From: Branchiostoma floridae | Taxonomy: Eukaryota > Chordata > Leptocardii > Amphioxiformes > Branchiostomatidae | NCBI RefSeq assembly: GCF_000003815.2 | Contig: NC_049979.1 | Span: 1,888,327-1,952,326 of the forward strand | DNA: 64,000 bases | Direction of reading: 5' to 3' | Shown: in pieces, positions 50,199 to 62,416 of the stretch | Position numbering within the stretch: position 1 is the first letter of the stretch | Layout of the letters: every line of letters starts with the position of its first letter | Notes under the pieces: model-generated | Told to the model about the DNA's origin: nothing | What the model saw: the letters and a program-made list of their open reading frames with translations, nothing else | The model's database searches: none | Translations under genes and position numbers: made by a program

Positions 50199-51130
50199 AA
50201 AGCAATCATCTTATTGTCTCATTGACGTATTACTGCGAGTGGGTACCGTAAAAGAAATCCGACCCAAAATAACGACTGCATGGACGCGTGTTTTCAGCGG
50301 TGAGAAATTCCCTTTTAGCCACCATGTAAAACACGTATTATAACATAGAAGTCTATGTGGAGAAAAAACTCATCAATGATACCTTAATATCATTTTCATT
50401 CGAGAAAATTCTATTAATAAACTATTGCAACAACATAATAATGTGGAATCGTGTATTTTACATATTTCATAGCCTATAAGACAGGTTGATATGGTTTTGG
50501 TTTAGTTGGCATTTATTTGTTAAGTTACCGTACACCTAACACAAATCAACGCGGGCGTCTCAAATATAGCGGTTACAAACATTGTCAACCCCGTTTGAAA
50601 TATAACGAAATCGTTTTCCGTTATGGTTTGAATCAAAAGATATCATTATAAGACTTTAAAGGCAATGAGACAGGCCTTTCGTCAAGAAGAAATTCCCTCT
50701 GTGATAAGTGTTCCTGCGTCCCTTATAATTATATTCTACCATCACCATGGGTGGGATATCAGTTTCGAATAATTGCAGAAGCACAGTCGTAGACTTCTAT
50801 GTGTGACAGAAAAGAAAAACATTAAAAAATCTATTTGCTAAAACATGCTCCTTTCTTGTTATACCTTTCTTCAATTGTGCCATTTACCTAATCGCATCCC
50901 CAAATTTTCAATGGACTGGTCTCAAGTTATCTTTGTTATTGTGTTACGACCTGAAGAGCACTTGACATAGTCATAAGTGGTCCTTGATATATTTTTGGTC
51001 GTCACACTTCAGTGTCATTCGCTTGGAGGTATACAGACATATCCGGGTAGAAACATCCCGAGTATAGTAAATTTGCTGTCATTTTTCTTTGCACAGTTGC
51101 AACGTTAGTATTACTTCAACAGTTATCAAA
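50199..51130. other. Spacer between PLA2 and GALNT
   Basis: No coding segment or repeat was identified. The 5' UTR and promoter of the GalNAc-transferase probably lie in the last few hundred bases, but no core motif stands out. Confidence 0.4.
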
Positions 51131-54100
51131 ATGTACGCTCTCTGGAGAAGCAGAACTGTGTTCATAATTCTCTGCACATCATTATTTTGGTTGTTTGTAA
51201 ACTTCGTGCTGCTGAGGTACCAAGGAGGTCACAAAAACAGGAACGCAGAATCATCGAGAGAGATTTTACACGGTCTTACAACAACGAAAGGAGTCGTCGA
51301 CCATCGGGTTTCTTCGGCAACTCTCCGGAAATTCGCTTTCACCGAAGATACGAAGTATAACGAAGATTTACGGAAGGTCCCTACGTACACAACGATGGCG
51401 AACACGCCTGCGCACCAGAACGCAACGACTCATAAGGTAAATGTATCTGCATTATCACATTGACAAATTTTCGATAATGTTTTAAAGCTCAGCATCGTGT
51501 CGACTTATCATTATCACTGTTTTTGGCGACGCCTCAGAAGTGGAGTCATTCTTGTAGTAATACGAGTCGTAATTTACGACCACTGAAAATATTTTTAAAA
51601 TGGTACCAAAAATTAAATCAAATCCATCGGGAAGTAGATTTGTTATTACGTAATTTCGTTCATAATATATCTGATAAGATTAGAAGAAACCGAGTTTGGC
51701 TTGGTCTATTTAGATAGTGAATACAGAAGGGCAGAGACAAGTGGATCAGGAGAACCTATTGTTCCCCGTTCAAGGTTTAAGTGAATACAATCACTAGACT
51801 TGCTGGAGTATCTACTCACAAATAAAATGAATTTCCATAAGATATGGGGAATAGTAAAAACCAGATCGATGAAGACAAAAATCTTATTTCAGGTTCTGAA
51901 GTTAGACGCCACCACTATGCCCCGGAACCAGCGAGCTCCGGGTTCTGGGGGTTTGCCCGTGTCAGAAGAAATACAGTGAATACAATCACTACTAGTCTTG
52001 CTAAAGTATTTACTCACAGATATAGTGGAGTTCCATAAGATATGGGGAATAGTAAAAACAGATGAAGACAAATATCTTATTTCAGGTGCTAAAGTTAGAC
52101 GCCACCACCATGCCCCGGAACCAGCGGGCCCCGGGTTCTGGGAGTCTGCCCGTGTCAGAATAGTAGAAACAAATGAAGACAAAAATCTTATTTCAGGTTC
52201 TGAAGTTAGACGCCACCACCATGCCCCGGAACCAGCGGGCCCCGGGTTCCGGAGGTCTGCCTGTGTCAGAACGGAGAACACGGGGGCACGAGAAGGAGAT
52301 AGAGGCAGGATGGGAGAGGTCAAAGTTCAACGAGTTCGTTAGCGACTTGGTGTCGCTGGAAAGATCACTACCGGATACACGACCTGTCAGGTGTTCTTTT
52401 GGAATGAATAAAATGTATAAGGATGAATGAATGAATCAATCAATCAATTAATCAATTAATTAAGAACTGAATAATTGAATGTTGTGCTAGTCAAAGATTT
52501 ATTTTGGCTAATTTTCTTTAGTTAAGAATTAATAGGGTTAAATAGGATGGTAGAAGTCAAAGTCAAAGTCAAAATAGGATGGTAGAGTTGAAAGAAGATG
52601 TTGGTTGAAACAAGGCTCAAGAGAGATTGAAATAATAACGCCAAAGCAAACAAAATACTTTTAGATTTTTGCTTTCCTATTGTTGTTGTTTTTGTTTATC
52701 GTTCTCAAGGACAAACAGTTTATCTAACATTTTTATAAGGTGCCACAAGGCCCAGGTTCTGGACAACCTTCCCACTACCAGCGTGATCATCTGTTTTTGT
52801 GAGGAGGCCATGTCCACACTGCTCCGGTCGGTACACAGTGTCATCAACCGCTCACCGCCACATCTTCTCAAGGAAATCATCCTAGTGGACGACGCCAGTA
52901 CTGCAGGTCGGTAAACACAACTTGGATGTTCCAGCCTTGTGAAAGCCTATCGTCACCTCATACAACCCACTCTTATATTAAGTAGATTAGCCTTATGGAA
53001 CTATAGCGTTGTACCAGTAGATGCCTACTTTGTACCTTGTGCAATTAATTGTTATGCAATTAGATTGTTATCATTATCATTGTAGCTGTTGGAAAATTCT
53101 GTTCCACAAACCCTTGTCGCTTGCTCCACTACTTTTATACCGTGGCCGAGAAGTACATATGTATGCTTACAACGCCATGAAAATTGTACCTTCGTTTCAA
53201 ACGTTTTCGTGAGGTGTTCCACTAAGTACCGGCTACCGGACCTGGCTAGAAGGTATCCGATAGCAATGACAGGAGGGGAAACCAGGCAAGTGTTTTGCAG
53301 GAAGCATGCTGAAATGTTGCAAACGTACTAGTGTACTTCTCGGCCACAGTACATTTTATTTTACAGCATATCTAAAGGAGGACCTAGACACGTACATGTC
53401 CAAGTTTCCACAGGTGAAAATTGTACACCTACCGGAGAGGGAGGGACTGATACGTGCTCGTCTGCGCGGAGCAGAGGTAAGAGTATCTATTGATACACTT
53501 CTCTCACAGGAAGGTATTTAGCCTGTTGGAAATCGGCAAAATCTAACGGAAAAATAGTATGAAATTCACAATTTCCTTCCATACCTTATATGGAATAAAA
53601 TCATAGCGACTTTCTTTCTTGCGTTCAACTAGACTACAAACTAGAAATACAAAAAAATCTTAAAATTCTACGTTTACTTCATAACAATTGTAAAAAGCCG
53701 ACGCATGTAAATTAGTATAATAATTAATCATAATAATTACAAATAGTTAGGGCTAATTATGTTTTTCAGTATAACTTTTCTTATAACAAAACAAAATTTT
53801 AATATGTATTTAAAAAATTTAATATCATGATGTATTTTATGTATTTACCTTCTGTCGCATTGTGAAAGTTGTCACGTCCAAAGATATATAATTAAATGTA
53901 CCTGTGGTTGCGGCATAGAGTCTCATGAAATCTGTCGCACTTACCAAAGACATGTTAAACGGTTAACGTAAAATATTCCATCTAGAGCATTCCGTGACGG
54001 CGATAGCCACGCTAACACTACCCCCCCCCCCCCCAATCGTTTCCTGAATGATAGATTGCGACAGGAGACGTCCTAACATTTCTGGACTCCCATATCGAGT

Positions 54101-56985
54101 GTAACGTGGGTTGGCTGGAACCGCTACTGGACAGGATAGGCCGAAACAGGACCACAGTTCCCTGTCCGTCTATAGACAGGATCAACGACAACACGTTTGG
54201 GTAAGTACGATTTTGGCGTTTAACATTTAACTTCATATATAGAAACATTTCATGATATGTTTGCAGTTTTTTTTTTTCAAAATTAATCACCGGTGTATTC
54301 ATTAAATTGCAGGTTATACTTATAAATGTAATCATTTGCTCGGCCTACATCTAATAATAGAAACATGTATCACCCAACCCCCGTCACTTCGAAAAGTAGC
54401 TAGTTAAATGTCTAAGTGTGGATAGGGCGCCAGGCAGCTCAGAAGCACGACATTAACGTTCTTAGACATTTTGTTCTTTTGGATTGTCAGCAAGACTACC
54501 TTTTGAGATTATCATCATCATAATTCACAAACGAGCGATTGTAAAATTTGATTATACACTTGCACTGGTGTACGCGACAGCCAATCAGCATCCAGAATGG
54601 ATCTGACGTGTCTCTCTCGTTCCCAGATACGAGGCAGCCAATGAGAACATGCGAGGCGGGTTTAACTGGGGGATGAAGTTTGACTGGGTGTCCCTGCCTC
54701 CCGGGGAGGACGACAGGAGATATCAGGACATCTGGTCACAAAATGAGATCATCAAGTACAGTAATGTTTCTCCTCCTACTTATATGCGTAGGTTGAAGGT
54801 TCTCTTTTCCAGATTGCTTATTTACCTTCTTGAAAACGAAGGTGTTATTTTAGCCTGGGTGCCATACTCCGTACTAATAAGGGAAGCGAAAAGATTGAGC
54901 TAGTGGTCACTACGTAGGATGACACCCAGTCTAGTATTATTCATCACCTCCATGATAACGGGTGTAAAACTCTAAAAATAGATATGCCTTTGGAAGAAAA
55001 GATGATAACTTATTTCAACATTGCGACATAAAAAGAACAACAATATTGATAAGGTAAAGTACTTTTGAGGCCCGGTTGGGACAGTGAGTTGATATCCGGT
55101 GTGTCTATGGCAAGTTATTGGGAGACGCATCCCTACCCAACCTAAGAATGGTATCCATTTTCACCTTGCTTCCCAACATAAGTCATGTACCTACTTTTAC
55201 AACTGGGTGGAGTAAAGAAAGTCGTATGAAGTGCATCTCCCAACCGCGCACGACATCAGTGGCATGCACAACAGGTTCGTCTGAGTCCTGGGCCCAAACC
55301 CCTACCGTTAGACCAACACGACGCCACTCATTTCACCGAGATATGACATCGTTGACTCTTGTTTCTTGTAGTTACAGGTCCTGGAGTAGACGTAGTTCTT
55401 TATATTCAATATTCCATCCCTACAGGTCCCCGACGATGGCCGGGGGACTGTTCTCCATCGACAGGCGGTTCTTCTGGGAGCTGGGCGGGTACGATCCGGG
55501 CTTCCAAATCTGGGGCGCGGAGAACCTGGAGATATCCTTTAAAGTCAGTCCATTTATATTACCGTTCAAGTTGATAGGCCTTTACATTGGAATTCACTCT
55601 AAGACCTTAAATGGGGAATTGCCGAGAATGCATATCTTTATTTGGTAGTGGAAATGTCATTTCAATTTCTGATATTGTTGTAAAAATAATTAACACATGG
55701 TTGTAATGGCAATATTGGATTGCGTAAAATGTTGCCGCAAGAAATGAGTGAACTAAATCATTTCTTCAAACATATCTAACAGACTATGTTACTTAGTCAA
55801 CATGACTCCAACCAATATGATACTATAACTACATATTGCTGTAGACGTGGATATGCTTTCTAGCATCCAACCTGCAGATAGGTGAAGGTAAAGACAAAAA
55901 TAGCCCAAGCCTCTTCTTCCCCCGCCTTTGACCTCCCCAACCAAAGTCAGGTAAGCATTTTTACACCTAGATGAAGTCAAGACAATCGTGTAACGTGCCT
56001 TTTCCAAGGGCACAGGATCGGTAGCAGGATTCGAACTCAGGACCTCTGGGTTCTGGGTCAAATACTGCACGTGCAGTTACCCCACACAACCCCAACTGTT
56101 GATGACCACACCATGAATATTTTCATCTCAGATCTGGATGTGCGGAGGGAGCCTCGAGATCTTGCCGTGTTCTCGCGTGGGTCACGTGTTCAGAAGAGCC
56201 AACCCTTACAAATTCGGCGAGGCCGCCAGCCGCCTAACGGTTTTCTACCGGAACTGCATCCGCTTGGTGGAAGTTTGGTTGGACGAATACAAGGTCAGTT
56301 TTTTTTTTACTTTTTGCTGCTACATTGTCACAGTTGTAAACCGTTTGTGCCTTTTAAATATGGTAAAAAGAAAAAAAAAGACATAAAGATGAAGAAATAA
56401 TTTCATGAATATTTTATGTCGCGTCGCCACATTGAGACAGAATAATTGGTAAACTTTCCACTCTCATGTCACACTTTTAGCAAGAAGGAACGTTAACACG
56501 ATTATGATTCCATATTAGATATCACATCCATGTCCTAAGTTATATTCTTTAATGTATCTTATAATTGTTATATTGAAATTCTTTCGTTCCTTTTTTGTAG
56601 GATATTTTCTACGCCTTGAACCCCCACGTTGAGAATGAGATCGCCAACGCTGGGGACGTCTCGGACCGTAAGCGCATGCGCGAGCAGCTTGGTTGTAAGA
56701 GTTTCCAGTGGTACATAGATCACGTATACCCGGAAATCACCATCCCAGACCTGCGGGCCAAGGCACGAGGGGAGGTAGGGGGTTCCCTGCCGTAATGAAG
56801 TAGCAATGTTTACCTTTTGTATTCAATTGAATTAGATAGATTAAAAGGAGAAACACACTCACTCACACATATCAACACATAAAACACACACACACATACA
56901 AACACACACACCGACACACACACACGCACACACTCACACACACATCAACGCAAACAAACCCTCCTCCCCACACAACACACATACA

Positions 56986-57035
<50 letters not shown>

Positions 57036-59154
57036 AACACTCACACACAATCAACGTACACAAACACACATAACGTTGCATACATGCACTCGCACATCAA
57101 CACACATGCATTTACACACACACGCACATATCAACACAAAAGAACGCACACGCGTGCAATTACACACACAAACACACACACTCACACGCACGCAAACACA
57201 AGCATACATACATATTTAACGTTACAGATACATAGGGAGAGGAGGAGAGAGACAGAGATAGAGTAAGAGAGAGAGTGAGAGTGAGAGAGTAAGAGAGAGA
57301 CGAGAGAGTGAGTAATAAAATTTAGAAAGGAAGAGCTAGAGGGGGGGGGGAGAAGAGCAAATTAACCTATAGATTTCCTCCACTTTTATCGCTACGGGCC
57401 TGCTTAAAAACGGAAAGTTTGTAGAAAGAAAATTTCTTTGTTGTTTCAGGTGAAAAACCGGGCCATGTCGCTGTGTCTGGACGCCATGTACGGGGAGAAG
57501 GTCGGGGCGTACTTCTGTCATGGGGAGGGGGGGCAGCAGGTGAGAGGTCAATTTTGTCTATGCGACTGTAACAAGCAACGAAGCGCAGAGAAAAAAAAAG
57601 GCACGGATAAGATCAAAGAATAAAGCGTGGCAAGGAAAAGGCACCGACGGCAAAGTTTAGCGATTAAAAATGAAGAAATAGAAATAAAAGGAACACAAAA
57701 AAATCTTCGAAGATGTATTGTTAGATAGTTTGTCGGTTGTAACATCAACTCTCATAATTCCACCAGGTCGCAAAGTGAGAAAAATACATGAATTTTACGT
57801 GATTTTTAAAATACATGCACCAATGCAACATCAGGTCGCAACGTGAGAAAAATACATGGATTTTACGTGATTTTTAAAATACATGCACCAATGCAACATC
57901 ACTAATCCTGAGGTACATAAATTTCAGATATTTATGTGTTCAAGACAATCTCGAGAAGGCCTCTATAACAACGTATTTTTTGCTATGTGACTGTAATATT
58001 GCGCACGGTGGAATTATGAGAGTTAATGTTATATCCGCTTTGCGTACTTACGACTAGAGGAGAAAACATTGAAAAACGCTTCCATAATTTTATATGTTTT
58101 TATGATCTATTTCCCACAGTCCTTCACTCTGCGAATGGACGACAAGATCATGCTCAGGTGGTTCTTTTCCGTCTGTCTGGCGGCTGGACTACCTATCAGG
58201 AACCACAAGGGGGCGTTCCTGCTCACCAAGAAACCATGCACCGCTCCTGAAGTCATTGCGTGGAACCACACCAAGGTGGGTCTGGGTAACTCTCCAAGCA
58301 GAGGTTTTGGTTTGGTTTGGTTTGGTTTGGTTATACGGATCTCCATTAGTGACTGATATGTCACTATTCTTTCTGGAGTCAGGGTGATTTGTAGAGAATC
58401 ACAAATTCTAGACGGAAGGGTTTTGCACCATCGCACGTGTTGGGGTTCTTTAACGTGCCTGGGGTATGGCTCTCCCCAGACAAAGGACCTCCATTTTACG
58501 TCCTATCCGAGGGACGGCCCTAGCCGAAGCCAAGTACTCATTTTCACCTGAGTAAAGTGAGGAAAGTCTTGTAAAGTGCCTTTCCCAAGGGCACAAATCG
58601 GGTTGTTGGGAAAATCGTGATCTTTTCCTTATATATATGCCGTATGTTTTCAACCAGCCTTCCCTGTTGGTGGGGAGGCTGGTGGAAAAATACAGCATAT
58701 ATGGAAACATCTGTTTGGGTTTTAGCGTTTTGTTTGTAGCCTCCTATATAGTCATTAGACTAGCTAACTATCTATCATAACCATCTATACATTCGATTTA
58801 CCTGCTACATATACGTAACTATGCTTTCTCTCACCTCACCTCACCGGTCCCATAGACTCACCGGCCGTAGGGGCAGCACTTCCATATACTTTACATTCTT
58901 TAATAGACAGCAGTGCAAACTTATTACTGAGCAGATATTCTACACATACAGACAATACCAAAATATTACACCCGAGTTATGAATACCCTTTTCAACTGTT
59001 TTGTTCCCAGGGGGGTCCTCTTGTGGACCAAAAGACAGGGAAGTGTCTCGGCGTGGTGAACTTGTCCCCCGAGGAACATCTCGTGGCTCTGCGACCCTGT
59101 AACCAGCAGAGAGTACAGGACTGGACGTTTCAAAACTACCTTGTCGACATGTGA
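51131..59154 (+). CDS. Polypeptide N-acetylgalactosaminyltransferase
   Basis: Twelve exons: 51131-51436, 52197-52390, 52740-52906, 53367-53476, 54055-54200, 54627-54755, 55426-55543, 56132-56293, 56601-56774, 57450-57539, 58120-58275, 59011-59154; 631 residues with unbroken phase. A type II membrane anchor (residues about 10-28) and a stem come first. The GT27 catalytic domain has [45 protein letters not shown], metal-binding DSH (about 270-272), [27 protein letters not shown] (family usually WGGEN, so Gly to Ala) and [24 protein letters not shown] links to a C-terminal ricin-type lectin domain with SLCLDAMYG and CHGEGGQQ. It adds the first GalNAc to Ser/Thr of mucin-type glycoproteins in the Golgi. 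Which GALNT subfamily is not clear. Exon 2 has decoy copies upstream. Confidence 0.92.
51787..52271 (+). repeat. Tandem units (about 190 bp) copying the GALNT exon 2 acceptor
   Basis: Units at about 51787-51968 and 51979-52160 share ACAATCACTA...CATAAGATATGGGG and ATCTTATTTCAGG followed by the first 70 or so bases of exon 2; a third, truncated unit carries the real exon start at 52197. The two upstream copies stay in frame through [19 protein letters not shown] but then meet stops (TGA after the first, TAG after the second). Confidence 0.85.
54851..54933. mobile_element. Short MITE with TAGCCTGGGTGCC ends
   Basis: Left TAGCCTGGGTGCCAT and right ATGACACCCAGTCTA are inverted, and GTGTTATTT/GTATTATTC flank it (7 of 9 match). 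The TAGCCTGG start resembles 18549-18646. Lies in GALNT intron 6. Confidence 0.55.
55060..55340 (-). mobile_element. SINE-like repeat, minus strand
   Basis: On the minus strand the head reads GTGTTGGTCTAACGGTAGGG, resembling a tRNA A-box region. The B box is degraded. Direct/inverted GGAGATGCACTTCA-type words follow. Lies in GALNT intron 6. Confidence 0.4.
55870..56100 (-). mobile_element. tRNA-derived SINE, minus strand
   Basis: Minus strand carries GGGGTAACTGCACG (A-box-like) and GAGTTCGAATCC (B box, complement at about 56029-56040), followed by GTGCCCTTGGAAAAGGC. The last motif recurs at about 58577-58595. Lies in GALNT intron 7, ending about 30 bases before exon 8. Confidence 0.5.
56860..57340 (+). 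repeat. CA-rich microsatellite and GA-rich tract in GALNT intron 9
   Basis: Imperfect (CA)n with CACACA, CAAACA and TCAACAC variants to about 57210, then (GAGA)n to about 57345 and a G9 run. No coding content. Confidence 0.85.
57740..58032. mobile_element. MITE with 25-bp inverted ends and an inner 69-bp tandem pair
   Basis: TAACATCAACTCTCATAATT (57740) pairs with AATTATGAGAGTTAATGTTA at the right end. Inside, a 69-bp unit starting AGGTCGCAA(A/C)GTGAG is repeated twice (57764-57832, 57833-57901) almost exactly. Lies in GALNT intron 10. Confidence 0.7.
58291..58730 (+). repeat. Composite repeat in GALNT intron 11
   Basis: CTCTCCAAGCAGAGGTT (seen repeatedly at 11-16 kb) leads into (GGTTT)n, then a stretch with GTGCCTTTCCCAAGGGCAC shared with the SINE at 55870-56100. 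An inverted pair ATATATGCCGTATGTTTTC... / ...CAGCATATATGGAAAC surrounds 58630-58705. Confidence 0.5.
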
Positions 59155-59214
59155 GAGTGGAAGCGTCAACTCTTATAGAGCGTACAAGACTGCACGTACA
59201 TATGGAAACATGAA

Positions 59215-59705
59215 CCCTTGGCAAGCTATCCAGCGATAGTGAAAGCGATAGCGATCACGCCACACAAAATATAAAACATTTTCATTTGAGAAATTGGAAA
59301 ATTGTTGAATAAACCTATTGCTATATAAACATACATTATTACACATACATGGTGCAGAACACATAAACGATGGAGTATTGTCTGGTATATGGTTAGCGTC
59401 CTTTCATTTGGGTCACTTTTTTGCAGTTGAAGTATTTTAAGGATATTCATGACATATTCAACATATCATTCATTATCATAGCGGAAATCCTTTCATTATT
59501 GATCTCATTTGGGGGCTTTTTCATCATTTTACAGTGATTTTTCATAAATTGACAACGCTGTGATTTCCAATATAATGTTCATTTAGTCTAGTAACTCAAC
59601 AGGGCTGCACGTCAGTGTGAGTGCAAGGGCAAGTTGGCGAATAAAACACAGCGGTGACGTAGTGAACGAATCTCGCAGGGACGCAAGCCTGAACCAAGTG
59701 CAGTG
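59215..59705 (+). mobile_element. 5'-truncated relative of the 43965-45196 element
   Basis: It aligns with 44695-45180 in the same orientation: ACATGGTGCA(G/A)AAC, GGTATATGGTT, TTTCATTTGGGTCA, CATCATTTTACAGTGA, TTTTTCATAAATTGACAACG, GCACGTCAGTGTGAGTGCAA. The right end is decayed. It starts about 60 bases after the GALNT stop and so probably forms its 3' UTR. Confidence 0.75.
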
Positions 59706-60644
59706 AGGTGCCACTAGCTGCGGTGTATCATTTCAGCTAAATTTACCCTGAAGCCGTAGGTTTAAGTGTAATACTTTTGGTGAGGTATGTGATTCATAAA
59801 CTCTATTGTAAGACCGCGATGACCAGAAAAGTCTAAATTGCCGGTACTGTACTGTTTTTTTTCATACTGCTATTTGCAAAATGTCTCATTCAAGCCTCAA
59901 GGGCAGCATTTTATAATAAGACGTCCTGTGTCATTGAGCCAACGTTACTATGGGTGGCACAATTGTTAAGGGTTGAACTGCCCTCTCAGCGTTACGAATC
60001 AGAGGTTTTGGTGTAGTACTTCAGCCAGACGTTAGAGGCGCTTTTAGTTTCACCCGGGGCTACCTGCATATCATAAAAAAAAAACTATTCAAAATCTCTT
60101 GAGTTATGATGTAAAAAAATCGCAAAAAAATACACCCCAAAAGGCAGGGGAAGCCTTGCTGTCAAAGATTAAAAGATGCTCACAGATAGCCCGGAAAACA
60201 TATTCATCTTCTTAGTGAAGGTAAGAACAGTTTAGTTCAACACTGTGGATGAATTTACGGTACGAGAAGTGTGTTACAATTTGTAGCCTCACTAAGTCCT
60301 CACAGTCTATCGGCCAATATTTCTTTGAGTCACTATCTTAAGTACTGATTTACCAGCCAGGCCCGTACTCCATCAGAGACTTGATTTCGAGGCTACAGCA
60401 GCCTTCTAGAACATTCGGAACAACACTTACGTCAGGATGTTGATATTGCGTGTGAAATTTTGGGTTATCTTTACCCTAATGGTAACAAATGTTATCACCC
60501 ATCGGCGTCAACAAAGTACTTCAAAAGTGCTCAAGCTGGGCAAGGATTAAATACTACATAAACTGCCTATGAAAAACAAAATGCCTCTAGGGATATTTAT
60601 CATGTCATCCCATCACCAAAAGCGTTTTTACTTCTTACTAATAC

Positions 60645-61506
60645 ATTTTGATAAAATGTTTTATTGCAAATTCATGCCCATGGGGCTAATTTTAAGTGAA
60701 CAAAATCAAATATTCAAAAAGATGATCTAAATTCTAACATGCGAAGATTAACTGCTTGTATATAACGTAATATACAGAATATCGAGTACTATTCTAAAAC
60801 CTACATTGCTATTGCGGGGTTTGACTTCTTTTTTGAAAACAGTTGAAAATGAAATGTCCCACATTTTCTATGATAGACTAATTCGATGATCTTAGCAGAA
60901 GATGGGTCTTTTGTAAGTTAAAGAAAAAGAAGAAAAGTTCGGTGTGATTTCGGACACTCTTTCAAACAGTGTGTTTCTTTCAGCATCGAATCAGGGATAT
61001 TCACAGATTAAAATGTGTTTCATTTTCAACTGCATTCGTTGTGCNNNNNNNNNNNNNNNNNNNNNNNNNNNNNNNNNNNNNNNNNNNNNNNNNNNNNNNN
61101 NNNNNNNNNNNNNNNNNNNNNNNNNNNNNNNNNNNNNNNNNNNNATGGCTGAGCGGAATTCAAAATGCCTATGGTACGAGCAGTTTTCCATGTCGTATGC
61201 TGTTTTTAAGTTTTTGTAAAATCTAAGTTTTCCTTCGTCTACGGATAACTTGTGAAAGAAACTTTGAATATAAATGTCATTCAGTCTTCTCCTTAACAAT
61301 GTACAGAAATAGCCGTTGTCTATGATGTCGGTATTCCAGATGTATGAGTAGCCGCTGTTGTTAAGTATTTCCTTTACATGGTGAATTATGAGGCTGCGAC
61401 TATTATCTTGTAAATTTTGTTGTGACAGAGAAGTGCATCTACTTGTAACGGATGTGAAGAAATGTTAAATTGTCTGAGTCGTAGCCAGTATTTGATAAAT
61501 ACACAT
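60645..61506 (-). mobile_element. LINE 3' fragment, minus strand, in unit 1
   Basis: Minus-strand peptides: HPLQVDALLC, LRRRLNDIYIQSFFHKLSVD, LRFYKNLKTAYDMENCSY. The 3' UTR ends TTTGCAATAAAACATTTT. Frame changes and stops mark it as decayed. A LINE inserted into it at 61507. Confidence 0.8.
61045..61144. other. Assembly gap (100 N) inside the LINE fragment
   Basis: The second unit is continuous here: between the same flanking words it has 89 bases (63529-63617). The real gap is therefore probably about 89 bases, not 100. Confidence 0.9.
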
Positions 61507-62172
61507 CCTACCTTCAACTGTTCACTTGTGGAATGAACTGCCTACGAATGCTAAAGCCGTCCTTTCGATCAACACTTTCAAAAAAGAGCTGGACTCACTA
61601 TTCAACAAGTCGACAAAATACTCCCATTTCTCTCATGGCCAAGGTCGTTCCGCAGTTCATCTTACAAGGCTCCGTCTAAACTTCAGTCGGTTAAACTACC
61701 ATCTATTTCAACACCATTGTATTGATTATCCTACATGTAAATGCGGCTATCATTGTGAAACAACCGAACATTATCTACTACACTGCACACTGTATACTAG
61801 CCAAAGAAGTTCTTTGTTATCGGCTGTCTCAAATATTATAGTAGACCTAAAGCACCTCAACGACACTACTTTATGTACTTTACTGTTATCAGGATCAACA
61901 TCTCTCTCACATCAACAGAACTGTAACATTTTTGATCTTGTCATTACCTATATCCATTGTACAGGCAGGTTCTCCTAATTGATTCAGCACCAACTTGTCT
62001 TGTTTAAATTCATTTTTCTGCCATCCATTTTGCACTTATGTATGGAATGTCGGTTACTAATTCTGTTTTATGCGTATGTTTCTTGAGTAGAAGGCTTAAT
62101 ATAAGCAATTTGTGCTTTCCGCCTCATACTCGCAAAATATATGTGAATAAATAAAAATTAAAAAAAAAAAAA
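61507..62172 (+). mobile_element. Recent 5'-truncated LINE insertion with poly(A) and 12-bp target duplication
   Basis: The 666-bp insert is flanked by ATAAATACACAT (61495-61506 and 62173-62184). It begins in frame with LPSTVHLWNELPTNAKAV, stays open to a stop at 61978, and has the LINE zinc knuckle CKCGYHCETTEHYLLHC. A 3' UTR with AATAAATAAAAATT and poly(A) follows. Unit 2 shows the uninterrupted empty site at 63968-63979. Confidence 0.93.
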
Positions 62173-62416
62173 ATAAATACACATAGTTTGTGTCATATAG
62201 TAAATCACAGGTGGTGAGGAAATATGAAGAATATTTTCTCATGGATTAAATCAGCCCTCTCTCTTGAACCCTGACCTATGTGCTACTTGGATCCACTGTT
62301 ATAAAAAAAAACAGAATTTAGTAGGAGCTGGTATTAACAATTATTTCAGAATGAAGGGCGGTTCAATATAAAATCAAAATAATAGTATATATTAGATGGC
62401 AACCTCTGGGGTGGTG

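Larger units (their letters stand above)
59945..61506 (+). repeat. Direct segmental duplication, unit 1
   Basis: From GGGTGGC.CA.TTGT.AAGGGTTG to TTTGATAAATACACAT this matches 62417-63976 with few differences, most closely after about 60240. It contains a minus-strand LINE fragment (60645-61506) and an N gap. Confidence 0.9.

Noticed and set aside
51889-52323. 144-codon minus-strand ORF with repeated [13 protein letters not shown] units
   Set aside because: It is antisense to the tripled GALNT exon 2 edge.
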